From Clostridium thermosuccinogenes (lineage in GTDB: Bacteria > Bacillota > Clostridia > Acetivibrionales > DSM-5807): 64,000 nucleotides of DNA. How positions within the stretch are numbered: the stretch's first letter is position 1; every line of letters starts with the position of its first letter. Made by a program: the position numbers and the translations under genes. Below, in pieces: positions 35,902-44,400 of the stretch. Below the pieces are notes generated by a model, which saw only the letters and a program-made list of their open reading frames with translations, did not search any database and was not told the DNA's origin. Where the stretch lies: assembly GCF_002896855.1 (NCBI RefSeq), contig NZ_CP021850.1, positions 2,939,665 to 3,003,664 of the forward strand, in the 5' to 3' direction.

Positions 35902-37266
35902 TCACATGCTAGTTTTGACAACCGTATTCTTTTTCCATTTTCCTGTAACATAATAAATCAGTAGAATCAAACCTGAAGCTAAGCTGGCGATAGGTGCTGC
36001 AAGACCCAATCCCCCCAGTCCTTTTTGCATGACTAATCCAAAAAGTATAGCTATCGGGACACGGAAACCAATTGATGACAGAATTCCGCATATTGATGAT
36101 ATAATTGTATGTCCTGAACCAGTTACAAGACCATTCAAACAGAATGTCGCAGGTACAATCAGGTAATCGAAAGAAAAGGTCCTGATATACTCTACTCCGG
36201 CAGAAATCGTATTCGGATCATCATCAAAAACAGATAAGATCTGTTCAGGAAAAACCTGTGTAATAATAAATACTACAAAGGTAATTGAAAAAGCAAGTGC
36301 AAAACCGGTATAGAATGTCTTTTTGGCGCGATCAATAGCTCCTGCACCCATATTCTGCGCAACCATTGCCGAAACTGAAGAGCCAACTGCAATAGCCGGT
36401 AATATTGCAAAACCGTTATATTTACCGACAATACCGACAGCCGCAGATGCATTTACACCCATACTGTTCGCAATAGTGGTAAGCACGAGAAATGAAAAGT
36501 TCACAATTACATTCTGGATTGAGATAGGTATACCTACCTGTACAATTGTGATGAAATGTTTTTTCAGGAATCTAAATGAACAAAGTTTAAAATCAAATAT
36601 GAAATCACTTCTCATTAAACTAATAATACATAAAATCATGCTTATAGCCTGTGAAACAACAGTTGCGATCGCTGCACCCCTTGCTGCCATGCCATAAACA
36701 CCAACAAGCAATAAATCCAAAACTACATTTATTGTGCATGCTATGGATATGAAAATCAATGGTCTCCTGCTATCACCAAAACCTCTCAGAATAGCAGAAA
36801 ACGCATTATATCCAAAAATAAATACCGTACCCAACAGTGTAATGTCAAGGTAGTCCCTTGCCTGCTGATAGGACTCTTCCGGTGTTTGCAATAGCCAGAG
36901 TACTTTATCTGAAACCATTAACATGATAATGGTAAAGGCAATACCGACAATAAGAAGAAAAGTGAGCAGTGTGCCAATTGTTTCTTTCACGCTTTTTCTA
37001 TCTCCAGAGCCCAGATACTGACCAATAATAACGGTACCACCAACCGTCAGGCCAACTATAATATTCGTCAAGATAAATGTAACCTGTCCGCCTATATTCA
37101 CCCCAGAAATGGCAGCAGTCCCCGAATAATAACCGACTATCAACATATCTGCTACGTTGTAAAGACTTTGTATCAGATTTGACAACATAAAAGGCAATGC
37201 AAACTGTATAAGAAGCTTAACAACATTACCCTCAGTGAGATTCCTTTCAATCGATGCTTTTCTCAT
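35902..37266 (-). CDS. MATE-family efflux transporter (second)
   Basis: This 454-residue, 12-helix antiporter shows LLIQFALPFMLSNLIQSLYNVADMLIVG (read at residues 17-44), the MATE first-repeat signature, and SAMVAQNMGAGAIDRAKK in the second half. It is only distantly similar to the MATE protein at 33762. GGAG lies about 6 bases before the ATG. A TATAAT box and a 10-bp dyad lie 50-100 bases upstream, so a dedicated regulator (not adjacent) is likely. A strong terminator follows. Export substrate unknown. Confidence 0.9.
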   Translation of the reverse strand: MRKASIERNLTEGNVVKLLIQFALPFMLSNLIQSLYNVADMLIVGYYSGTAAISGVNIGGQVTFILTNIIVGLTVGGTVIIGQYLGSGDRKSVKETIGTLLTFLLIVGIAFTIIMLMVSDKVLWLLQTPEESYQQARDYLDITLLGTVFIFGYNAFSAILRGFGDSRRPLIFISIACTINVVLDLLLVGVYGMAARGAAIATVVSQAISMILCIISLMRSDFIFDFKLCSFRFLKKHFITIVQVGIPISIQNVIVNFSFLVLTTIANSMGVNASAAVGIVGKYNGFAILPAIAVGSSVSAMVAQNMGAGAIDRAKKTFYTGFALAFSITFVVFIITQVFPEQILSVFDDDPNTISAGVEYIRTFSFDYLIVPATFCLNGLVTGSGHTIISSICGILSSIGFRVPIAILFGLVMQKGLGGLGLAAPIASLASGLILLIYYVTGKWKKNTVVKTSM

Positions 37267-37311
37267 ATGGCTCCAACCATTCCTCTCTCCAATGCGTCAA
37301 TAAGATAAAAA

Positions 37312-37367
37312 TAATGCAATTATTATGCTAAGAATTGCATTAAAAATTAATTAGCTTAATCATTATA
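37312..37367 (-). promoter_or_regulatory. promoter with operator-like dyad upstream of MATE gene
   Basis: TATAAT is present on the minus strand at 37367-37362, with TTGCTT 18 bases before it. Just downstream, TAATGCAATT (37312-37321) and AATTGCATTA (37333-37342) form a perfect 10-bp inverted repeat with 11-base spacing. This would let a bound repressor block transcription. Confidence 0.6.
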
Positions 37368-37429
37368 CATGAATAGCTTTCCATAAAGCAACTAGTATTT
37401 ATTGATCATTACATCATGTCTCCTCTACC

Positions 37430-37540
37430 TATACGTTATCTAACCTGTCAACTCAACCCTGCCTATTTTCGGGTCCAAATTTCACGCCCAAAATACCACG
37501 TCGATATGTTTACATGTACGCATTTTGCCTTTTTAGGTTT
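37430..37540. repeat. dispersed intergenic repeat, copy
   Basis: Contains CCTATACGTTATCTAACC, TGTCAACTCAACCCTGCC (from 37446), TATTTTCGGG, AAAATACCACGTCGATATGT and CATTTTGCC in the same order as the copy at 40260-40400. It runs straight into the 3' end of the eroded isomerase gene. Confidence 0.7.
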
Positions 37541-37901
37541 AGTGGAAGTGATTTAAGACTTGACCATTCCAAAATTTGTCCGCCATAATCATTTACATGA
37601 AAATGCCTGATATGTCCATCTTTCCAAAGCCAGTCATACTCTTTTTCATATAGAGGCTCAAGCTGTCCATGAAAGGCAGCCATCTTGGTATCAAAGACAA
37701 AAAGAATACCGGTATATTAAGTCCAAGTTTTTTAAATATAAACATTACATCTATTTTGTCATACCGGTCTCTGTACATCATAATTTCAAATCCATCACAA
37801 TTAATCTGCTTAGACAAGGTCTCCAGCAGCCCGTAATTTCTTCCATTTGGTTTGACTATTAAAGCACCTGTTGAGCATAGAATCCCAGCCATTTTTTCCA
37901 C
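37537..37901 (-). pseudogene. eroded sugar phosphate isomerase/epimerase (xylose isomerase-like TIM barrel)
   Basis: The 5' frame (from 37901) reads MAGILCSTGALIVKPNGR and CDGFEIMMYRDRYDKIDV, an N-terminal barrel strand pattern. After about residue 60 the meaningful sequence moves to another frame: MAAFHGQLEPLYEKEYDWL, WKDGHIRHFHVNDYGGQ and SSLKSLPLN. This second part is the C-terminal metal-site region of the family (HVNDYGG). The middle of the gene, roughly 100 residues, is missing. It is thus a deleted and frameshifted remnant, ending at a dispersed repeat. Confidence 0.8.
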
Positions 37902-38098
37902 CTAAATTTACTTATGTGGTTTATACCTGTGGCTTATTTTTTCTTAATCATGATAACTTTTAATTATGCTCATTGTGCTCAAACCTCATAATCTGCTAGT
38001 TTTTAGGTATCCTTTATATGAAAGATTATACCAAGTTAAAAGCTATATTGAAAGGGCTGACTGATTAAGGAAGCCCTGTAACATATTATAAAACTATT

Positions 38099-38132
38099 GG
38101 TTGCAGTTTCGGGTCCCGATATATCTGCAACC
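38099..38132 (-). terminator. hairpin beyond the metallophosphoesterase remnant
   Basis: GGTTGCAG (38099-38106) pairs with CTGCAACC (38125-38132), with an inner CGGG/CCCG pairing. On the minus strand AATAGTTTTATAAT follows. This 299-base gap (37902-38200) has no gene. Confidence 0.6.
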
Positions 38133-38200
38133 ATAGTTATTTGTAAATTTATTTTGAGTTTGCGTTTGCTCAACGCAGGAAGAAATTTGAGGCCTCGCTT

Positions 38201-38626
38201 TTACTTTGCATTAAAGTTGATGTATCTATTGGTTGAACTGTCCATACAATAATGCATTACAGCGAAATGAAATCCACCCAAAGCAAAATCCTTACGATAA
38301 GGGAGCCCTTTTAAAAACTGAACAGATTCATTGGATAATAGCGAATGCTCCCATTTGTGGTGCTCCATTTCTTCGTATCCCATATCTTCTTCATTGGGTG
38401 CTTGCGTTGGCATACCCTCTAACAAATATCTTTCATGATTCCCTCGAACCGCAATGATATCAGGAATTTGCATAATACGTTGAACTGTTTCTTCCGGGTA
38501 TGGACCAATACCGATAATGTCTCCACAGCAAATAACCTGCTCACAGCCCTCTGTATGAAATTTTTCGAGCACAGCATTTAATGCAACTACATTGTTATGA
38601 ACATCTGATATTACACCAACTCTCAT
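38201..38626 (-). pseudogene. truncated metallophosphoesterase (YfcE/ApaH-like)
   Basis: The 141-residue frame has the first three metal-site motifs of the calcineurin-like phosphoesterases: GVISDVHNN (D8, H10), CCGDIIGIGPYPEE (GD at about 35) and VRGNHERYL (GNH at about 60). A later His lies in FAVMHYCMD. It stops at RYINFNAK, before the GHTH motif that completes the two-metal site; relatives are about 230-250 residues long. AAAGGTG precedes the ATG. It is probably an inactive stump. Confidence 0.7.
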
Positions 38627-39095
38627 ATAGCACCTTTCTTACATATAGAGTAATCGATGACAAGCCTGATCAAACCGATTGAGCAATCCAGAATATGATT
38701 ACATTACAAAGCCCAAACAGTTGGAGTGTCGGTTAATTAAAATACATCGCTGAGTTTATTATTTCATATTTTTCCCTTTTAGGCAATTAAAACTGAAAAG
38801 CGCAGCAGGAATCTTTAGCTTTGCATAGCAGGTCACAAAAATTGTCATGGATGAGAATCAAATTTATATAACATCAAGCCTGTTTCCTTAACTCCTACAA
38901 AATTGGCCATTATCTTATTTGTCAACTCAATCCTACCTGGCCTCAGATTCAAATTTTACCCAAAAAATACACTTTCTACATGCTCCCGCAAATGCATTAA
39001 GAAAGCAGAAAGCTTTTACAGTATGATAAGCAGCTTCCCTGACCATGCCCCGGATATAACAATTTCCGATGACTTTGAAGAACAATTGTTACTGG
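38627..39095. other. 469-base intergenic region with two repeat segments
   Basis: The region holds a stretch similar to 21661-21776 (about 38725-38818) and a copy of the TGTCAACTC repeat from 38920 to about 38990. A 77-residue plus-strand frame (38903-39136) crosses the repeat and has no ribosome site. No gene was recognised. Confidence 0.55.
38920..38990. repeat. dispersed intergenic repeat, copy
   Basis: TGTCAACTCAATCCTACC (from 38920) is followed by degenerate matches to the other copies (CAAATTTTACC, AAAATACAC, CTACATG). It lies upstream of the truncated metallophosphoesterase gene. Confidence 0.55.
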
Positions 39096-40067
39096 TTATT
39101 TTGCCTTTATTGGTACCAGCAAATCGAGTTGAATAAACTGTGCCGCCTTTTCATCGCCTGCAAAATATGAATATGCGTTAAGATGCTCTTCTAAGCAACC
39201 ATTCATTCCGAATGGCTCCCGTGCATCATATTCATATTCACTACTGTTCATAACCCATTGACCAAGAAGTTGCCACTCATGGAAATCACCCATCTTAATG
39301 CAATGAGCCGCATACAATCCGCCCTCAAAGTATTTTTTTTGCAGAGGAGATGGAACATCCAAATCATCAGGAATGGTCACCCAAAATTCATATCCATATG
39401 TTTCATTGCCAGTTGGTGAAGGATTATTAAATCCGAACACTCTCAAATCGGGTTTGATTTTTTGAAGCTCAATGCTTCTAACAAACTCCTCTAACGGTTT
39501 CCCTGCATTTTCTTCGGGATCTTCTCCGAAATAGTGGCTTGCCGCAACGGTGCAAGGTGGCAAATAAATAATACGCACATTCTTTAAGGTCGATAAAATT
39601 TCATTAGCTTTGTTCAGGTCGTCCATAGAACATTCCTCCTTTAATTTGATTTTTGAAAGACTAAGCGTTTGAATTACACTTATGATATCAGCATCATTGA
39701 GCATGTCAAGCTTGATATGCGTATGCACCATCGAATTTAATCGCGTAATAAATGCATTCAGAATATCTCGTATTGTTTGGAGCGCAGTTATTTCGGTATT
39801 AAGCTCATCAATAGTTTCCTGAAAGATTTCAATAATTTTTGTTTGCTCAATATCACTAAATATCAAGGCAATCTTTTTCAACGGAATACGCAATTTCCGC
39901 AGCGCGATAATCTGTTGAAGACGTCTTAAGGCAGATTCATCATACACACGATACGCATAATTCTGCTTGCGAGTGCTGGGTAATAGACCGATTTCATCAT
40001 AGTATCGAAGCATTCTTGTTGTAACATTGAAGGTCTTTGTAACCTCGCTGATGGTCATGAGCTTCAT
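39096..40067 (-). CDS. MerR-family regulator with GyrI-like ligand-binding domain (BmrR type)
   Basis: This 323-residue activator has an N-terminal winged helix (MTISEVTKTFNVTTRMLRYY, residues 4-23; YAYRVYDESALRRLQQI at 37-53), a dimerisation coiled coil (about 75-115) and a C-terminal GyrI-like/effector-binding domain (about 155-323) containing YEFWVTIPDDLDVP and YFEGGLYAAH. It binds hydrophobic or cationic ligands and activates promoters with an over-long spacer. AAGGAGG lies about 7 bases before the ATG. The gene's own promoter has that spacing, so autoactivation is likely. No target transporter lies directly adjacent. Confidence 0.9.
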   Translation of the reverse strand: MKLMTISEVTKTFNVTTRMLRYYDEIGLLPSTRKQNYAYRVYDESALRRLQQIIALRKLRIPLKKIALIFSDIEQTKIIEIFQETIDELNTEITALQTIRDILNAFITRLNSMVHTHIKLDMLNDADIISVIQTLSLSKIKLKEECSMDDLNKANEILSTLKNVRIIYLPPCTVAASHYFGEDPEENAGKPLEEFVRSIELQKIKPDLRVFGFNNPSPTGNETYGYEFWVTIPDDLDVPSPLQKKYFEGGLYAAHCIKMGDFHEWQLLGQWVMNSSEYEYDAREPFGMNGCLEEHLNAYSYFAGDEKAAQFIQLDLLVPIKAK

Positions 40068-40090
40068 CTGTTCGCCTCCTTTCCGAAATC

Positions 40091-40121
40091 ATTATAATGG
40101 ACGACACGACGTCAAAGTCAA
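40091..40121 (-). promoter_or_regulatory. MerR-type promoter with 19-bp spacer
   Basis: On the minus strand TTGACT (40121-40116) and TATAAT (40096-40091) are 19 bases apart. The spacer contains the dyad GACG...CGTC around TCGTGT. A 19-bp spacer with a central dyad is the hallmark of MerR-activated promoters. It lies 24 bases before the MerR start codon. Confidence 0.82.
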
Positions 40122-40259
40122 GAGATATTGATGAATTTTTAAGCAAATCTCCACGTGGCGAAGAGGATGAATAACCGTTCAAGATATAATGTTTAATGAC
40201 AACTCTTAACTTATAAACCTTAGTTGATAGTTTTGATGCTGTCATTACATACCTACTTT

Positions 40260-40400
40260 TACATCTAACCTGTCACCTCAACCTATGCGTTATCTGTTCT
40301 ATCAACTCAACCCTACATATTTCCGGGCAAAAATCTTACCAAAAATACGCCTTCGATATGTTTCTTTATACACATTTTGACCTTTTAAGTCGAGTTGACA
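40260..40400. repeat. dispersed intergenic repeat, longest copy with terminal inverted repeat
   Basis: Contains CCTATGCGTTATCTG, then TATCAACTCAACCCTAC (40300 on), TATTTCCGGGC, AAAATACGCCTTCGATATGT, CACATTTTGACC and GAGTTGACA (40392-40400). The outer TATCAACTC and GAGTTGACA form an inverted repeat with one mismatch, delimiting about 101 bases. This is the form of a miniature mobile repeat. Confidence 0.7.
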
Positions 40401-40711
40401 GTTTGAATGTAATCCAGCAAATCCAGTAAAATTAAGTCTTACAGCTTTGTAATAAATACCACGCACTCAACATGGTTCGAGTTGATGAAATTGATGCCTG
40501 CGGGCTATTTTTTATAGTATCTGTTCGCTGGAACATGTCAATGATTTCTTTGCTGTTTTGAAAAATCGCCATTCAAGGGAACATATCAATTGTTTTAGTA
40601 TTTTTCCGAAAACATCTGTTTCAAGGAACAAATCAATACAAATTCATTGAATCATCTCCATGGAAGCGGGGGGATGGTTTGTTTCCTGCTCGCTAAAATG
40701 AAGCAGTAGAA
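40401..40711. other. intergenic region with three direct repeats at 47-48-base spacing
   Basis: The region holds three related 17-base repeats: TTCGCTGGAACATGTCAAT ending at 40542, TTCAAGGGAACATATCAAT ending at 40590, and TTTCAAGGAACAAATCAAT ending at 40637. It also holds a 24-base sequence at 40471-40494 that is repeated exactly at 1266-1289. Spaced repeats of this kind occur in the ends of IS21-type elements. No gene was recognised. Confidence 0.55.
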
Positions 40712-40817
40712 CTAAAATAAAGTCATTTGTTCAGTAAGCGGTAAATAATACCCACATTTAAATGCAAACAGGCTTATGAGATAATCTCTCCAGAAAATAT
40801 ACTGGAGGTATAACTTT

Positions 40818-41138
40818 ATGACCAAAGCAGATCTTTATCAAAAATGGGCATCCATAATTGCAGAGTACAAATCCAGCGGACAGACGCAAACTTCATTTTG
40901 CAAATCCGCGGGGATAAGTCTTCGTCAGTTAAGCTACTGGTTGAGAAAAGAAAGACAAAACGGAATCATACAATCAGAATCTCCCAAATGGATTCCGGTA
41001 GAAGTAGATCATAAAGAGCATACAGGCAAAGGCCAATCAATCGAAATCAAATTTGGCCCAGCTGAAGTTCAAGTCAAACCAGGCTTTGACCAGAAGCATC
41101 TGTTGGATGTGCTAATGGTGCTGAGGGAATTATGCTGA
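40818..41138 (+). CDS. tnpA: IS66 accessory protein TnpA (copy 3)
   Basis: This 106-residue protein is identical to those at 16340 and 29472. Its ATG follows GGAGG by 10 bases. It is the first gene of the element's transcript and overlaps tnpB by 7 bases. Confidence 0.88.
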   Translation: MTKADLYQKWASIIAEYKSSGQTQTSFCKSAGISLRQLSYWLRKERQNGIIQSESPKWIPVEVDHKEHTGKGQSIEIKFGPAEVQVKPGFDQKHLLDVLMVLRELC

Positions 41139-41488
41139 GCATAGCCGGCACCGACAAGGTCTACCTTGCCTGTGGAAGTACCGACATGCGTAAGTCTATC
41201 GATGGCCTGGCTGCCATCGTCCAGCAAAGCTTCGCATTAGACCCCTTCTCGTCTTGTCTATTTGTGTTCTGCAATAAAAAACGTGATAAGCTTAAAATCC
41301 TCCAATGGGAACATAATGGTTTCTGGCTATATTACCGGAGGCTTGAAAAAGGCAAATTCCAATGGCCTAAAGAAAGTTGCGGCACTCCAATGAAGGTTGG
41401 TGTCCGTGAACTGGGTTGGCTGCTGGATGGACTATCCTTGGAGCAGAAGCAGGCACACAAAAAAGTGACAGTAAGTGCAGTAATATGA
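41132..41488 (+). CDS. tnpB: IS66 accessory protein TnpB (copy 3)
   Basis: This 118-residue IS66 Orf2 protein (DMRKSIDGLAAIV, LFVFCNKKRDKLKIL) is identical to the other type-B copies. Confidence 0.93.
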   Translation: MLSIAGTDKVYLACGSTDMRKSIDGLAAIVQQSFALDPFSSCLFVFCNKKRDKLKILQWEHNGFWLYYRRLEKGKFQWPKESCGTPMKVGVRELGWLLDGLSLEQKQAHKKVTVSAVI

Positions 41489-41565
41489 ATACTTTCAAGA
41501 CAAAAATATTTATATTTTTTATCATTTTCCTGGAAAAAACCGTAGAAAAATGATATAATAAAATT

Positions 41566-43137
41566 ATGGAAAACACAGTGAAATCAACGGTTACAATAGA
41601 AAAACTCCAAACAGAAATTGAAATATTGAAGCAGGAAAAAGCCGAGCTTGAAGCAAAACTCAAATGGTTTGAAGAACAATTCCGGCTGCATCAGCATAAG
41701 CTTTTTGGGCGTTCAAGTGAAAAGACGGAAGTCCCTGAACAGCTAAATCTTTTCAACGAGGCGGAATCAGAAGCCAAGCCTGCAGTTCCCGAACCAACAT
41801 TAGAGGAAATTACATATAAACGTCGTAAAAAGCAGGGGCACAGAGAAGAAATGCTTAAAGACATTCCTGTAGAGACCATAGAGTATCGCTTGCCTGAAGA
41901 AGAGCAGGTTTGTGATTGCTGTGGCGGCAAACTGCATGAAATGAGCAAGGAAGTAAGGCGGGAAATAGAAATTATTCCGGCTCAGGTGCGTGTAAAGGAA
42001 CATGTGCAGTATGTATATGGCTGCCGTAATTGCGAGAAGAATGAAATATCTACACCGATAGTAACAGCCCCAATGCCAAAGCCGGCACTTCCTGGAAGCC
42101 TGGCTTCGGCATCCGCCATAGCTCATGTAATGACGGAGAAATTTGTAAAAGGGCTTCCTCTTTATCGTCAAGAGCAGGACTGGGAGAGGATGGGGATTGA
42201 AATATCCAGGCAAACCATGGCGAACTGGATGATACAAAGCTCCGACAGGTGGCTGCGGCCGATATATGAACGAATGCGGGAACACTTGCAGCAAAGGGAC
42301 ATCCTCCATTCCGATGATACTACCCTCCAAGTACTCAAGGAACCCGGGCGAGCCGCAGATTCAACCTCCTACATGTGGCTATACCGGACCGGCCGGGAAG
42401 GGCCTCCGATTATTCTTTATGACTACCAAACTACCAGGGCTGGCAAACATCCTAAAAAATTTCTTGAAGGATTCAAAGGTTACCTTCATACGGATGGGTA
42501 TGATGGTTATAGTGGCATGCCCGGAATCATCCAGGTTGGTTGCTGGGCACATGCAAGGCGTTATTTTGTCGACGCCTTAAAAGCCATGCCTCCAAAAAAA
42601 GATGACAAGCCCACAGTAACAGAAGAAGGTTTGGCATTTTGCAATAACTTGTTTGAGATAGAAAAAATGCTTCATGATGTTACACCGGAAGAAAGATATG
42701 AGGGCCGATTGAAACACAGCCGACCAGTGCTTGATAAATTCAAGGAATGGCTCAAATACTGGAGTCCAAGAGTAACTCCCAAAAGTTCATTAGGAAAAGC
42801 AATCCAATACTGCCGGAACCAGTGGGACAAGCTGGAGGCCTTTATGCTGGACGGCAGGCTAGAGATTGATAACAACCGAAGTGAACGGTCGATAAAGCCT
42901 TTTGTAATCGGGAGGAAGAATTGGCTGTTTAGCAACACGCCTAAAGGAGCCAATGCCAGCGCAACAATTTACAGTATTGTGGAGACGGCAAAAGAGAATG
43001 GGTTGAACCCGTTTGAATATCTTACTTATCTCTTTGAACGTCTACCGAATATAAATATCAAGGATCAACATGCATTAGACACCTTGTTGCCATGGTCAGC
43101 AAATCTTCCGGGTCATTGCAAAGTGCCCAATAAATAA
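41566..43137 (+). CDS. tnpC: IS66 transposase TnpC (copy 3)
   Basis: This 523-residue DDE transposase is identical to the proteins at 14341 and 27473. All catalytic segments are intact, so the three copies could act on one another's ends. Confidence 0.94.
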   Translation: MENTVKSTVTIEKLQTEIEILKQEKAELEAKLKWFEEQFRLHQHKLFGRSSEKTEVPEQLNLFNEAESEAKPAVPEPTLEEITYKRRKKQGHREEMLKDIPVETIEYRLPEEEQVCDCCGGKLHEMSKEVRREIEIIPAQVRVKEHVQYVYGCRNCEKNEISTPIVTAPMPKPALPGSLASASAIAHVMTEKFVKGLPLYRQEQDWERMGIEISRQTMANWMIQSSDRWLRPIYERMREHLQQRDILHSDDTTLQVLKEPGRAADSTSYMWLYRTGREGPPIILYDYQTTRAGKHPKKFLEGFKGYLHTDGYDGYSGMPGIIQVGCWAHARRYFVDALKAMPPKKDDKPTVTEEGLAFCNNLFEIEKMLHDVTPEERYEGRLKHSRPVLDKFKEWLKYWSPRVTPKSSLGKAIQYCRNQWDKLEAFMLDGRLEIDNNRSERSIKPFVIGRKNWLFSNTPKGANASATIYSIVETAKENGLNPFEYLTYLFERLPNINIKDQHALDTLLPWSANLPGHCKVPNK

Positions 43138-43187
43138 TATATATTATGCCCCTGCTAAATCAAAGGTGGGGGCTATTTGACGCTTAC

Positions 43188-44057
43188 TTTGTTCAAATTG
43201 CACAGCTTCTTCGTACGTATGAAGATATTTGAATATTTCATCGTTATTGTGAACTATGCCATGTTTCTCTCATTCGTGATGAAATATCTCCATCAGTTTT
43301 TCGTTATTATCACTTTTCAGTTCATAGCTAAAGCCGTATTTTTTATGATAAATTTGCCTTAAGCCCGGAAAGTGCTCATCAAGTTTTTATAAAAGTATTC
43401 TCTGCTTCCCTCTCTCAAAGTTAATCCCATTCCAAAGCAAATTATTCCAATCACTTCAGCATCAATGCAATAATCAAGTATGCCTTTAAGATTTTCCTCC
43501 GTATCATTTATAAATGGTAAAATTGGATCAAGCCATACTATAGTGGGAATCCCATTGTCCCTCATTTTTTTCAGAACTTCGTAACGCTTTTTAGTTGTGC
43601 ATACTGCAGGCTCAATTAATTTGCACAGGTTCTCATCATATGTTGTCATAGTCATCTGAACAACGCATTTCGATTTGTTATTTATGCTTTTTAATAAATC
43701 CAAATCCCTTAGTATTCTGTCTGATTTGGTCTGAATACTTAGTCCGAATCCATACCTGTCAATAATTTCAAGGCACTTCCGTGTATGGTTGAGCTCTGTT
43801 TCAATATGCATGTATGGGTCGCACATGGAACCAGTTCCTATCATGCATTTTTTGCGTTTTTTCCTGAGGGCATTTTCCAGAAGCTCAGGAGCATTTACCT
43901 TAACCTCTATATCCTCAAAATCATGCTCCATCTTATAGCACTTGCTTCTACTATCGCAATAGATGCAGCCATGGGTGCAGCCACGATATACATTCATTCC
44001 GTTATTGGCAGATAAAATTGTCTTTACCTCTTTGTAGTGCATATTGCCCATCCTCAC
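43188..44057 (-). pseudogene. SPL-family radical SAM protein, frameshifted and cut by IS66 copy 3
   Basis: The 5' frame (GTG 44057 or, better supported by GAGGATGG, ATG 44042) carries the radical SAM cluster motif CTHGCIYC (about residue 27) and runs to a stop at 43359 after YKNLMSTFRA. In the next frame the true C-terminus continues: LDEHFPGLRQIYHKKYG, a TGA in HHE*EKHGI, then YLHTYEEAVQFEQ up to the IS66 border. Beyond the element the last codons read MTLF-stop (40712-40733), rebuilding the typical end EQ(M)TLF. So three lesions are visible: a one-base shift in an A run, a nonsense codon and the insertion. Intact relatives are DNA-photoproduct-lyase-like proteins of about 300 residues. Confidence 0.88.
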
Positions 44058-44185
44058 TGCTTTTCGTATAATTCCAAAAGCTTTCTTGCCCTATCGGTAA
44101 TAATGTTCATGATATGCTGGGGCTCCAAAACCTTCACATAACTGCCGAATGATAGTAAATGCCCGTAAACCCATTCATCTACAAT
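44054..44185 (-). pseudogene. C-terminal remnant of a WYL-domain transcriptional regulator
   Basis: A frame without start reads CGGIIVDEWVYGHLLSFG, SYVKVLEPQHIMNIITDR and ARKLLELYEKQ, ending in a TGA that overlaps the GTG of the radical SAM gene. The LLSFG..VKVLEP stretch is the end of WYL (YafY-type) regulators. Upstream the frame is closed by a TAA. The overlap implies that regulator and radical SAM gene were once one operon. Confidence 0.65.
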
Positions 44186-44400
44186 TATACCGCATTAATA
44201 TGACAACAGATAGTCATATTTGGAAACTTTACCTGCCTATTGCTTACAGTTCACACCCGCACCGGCAAAAAGCAAAAAGAAACGCCTGTAGACCCTTGAT
44301 ACTGTTCCATTTAGGTCATTACCTGCTAATAGTTTTCTGCATACTCCCTGCCATCTTACAAATGCATAGGTACCGTCAAGATTTTTTCGCAAAATCAATT

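Larger units (their letters stand above)
40734..43187 (+). mobile_element. IS66-family insertion sequence, type B, copy 3 (intact target duplication)
   Basis: This 2454-bp element lies in the opposite orientation to copies 1 and 2 and encodes identical proteins. A perfect 8-bp duplication TTTGTTCA flanks it (40726-40733 and 43188-43195). It is inserted 14 bases before the stop codon of a minus-strand radical SAM gene. This copy is a simple insertion, unlike copies 1 and 2. Confidence 0.96.
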
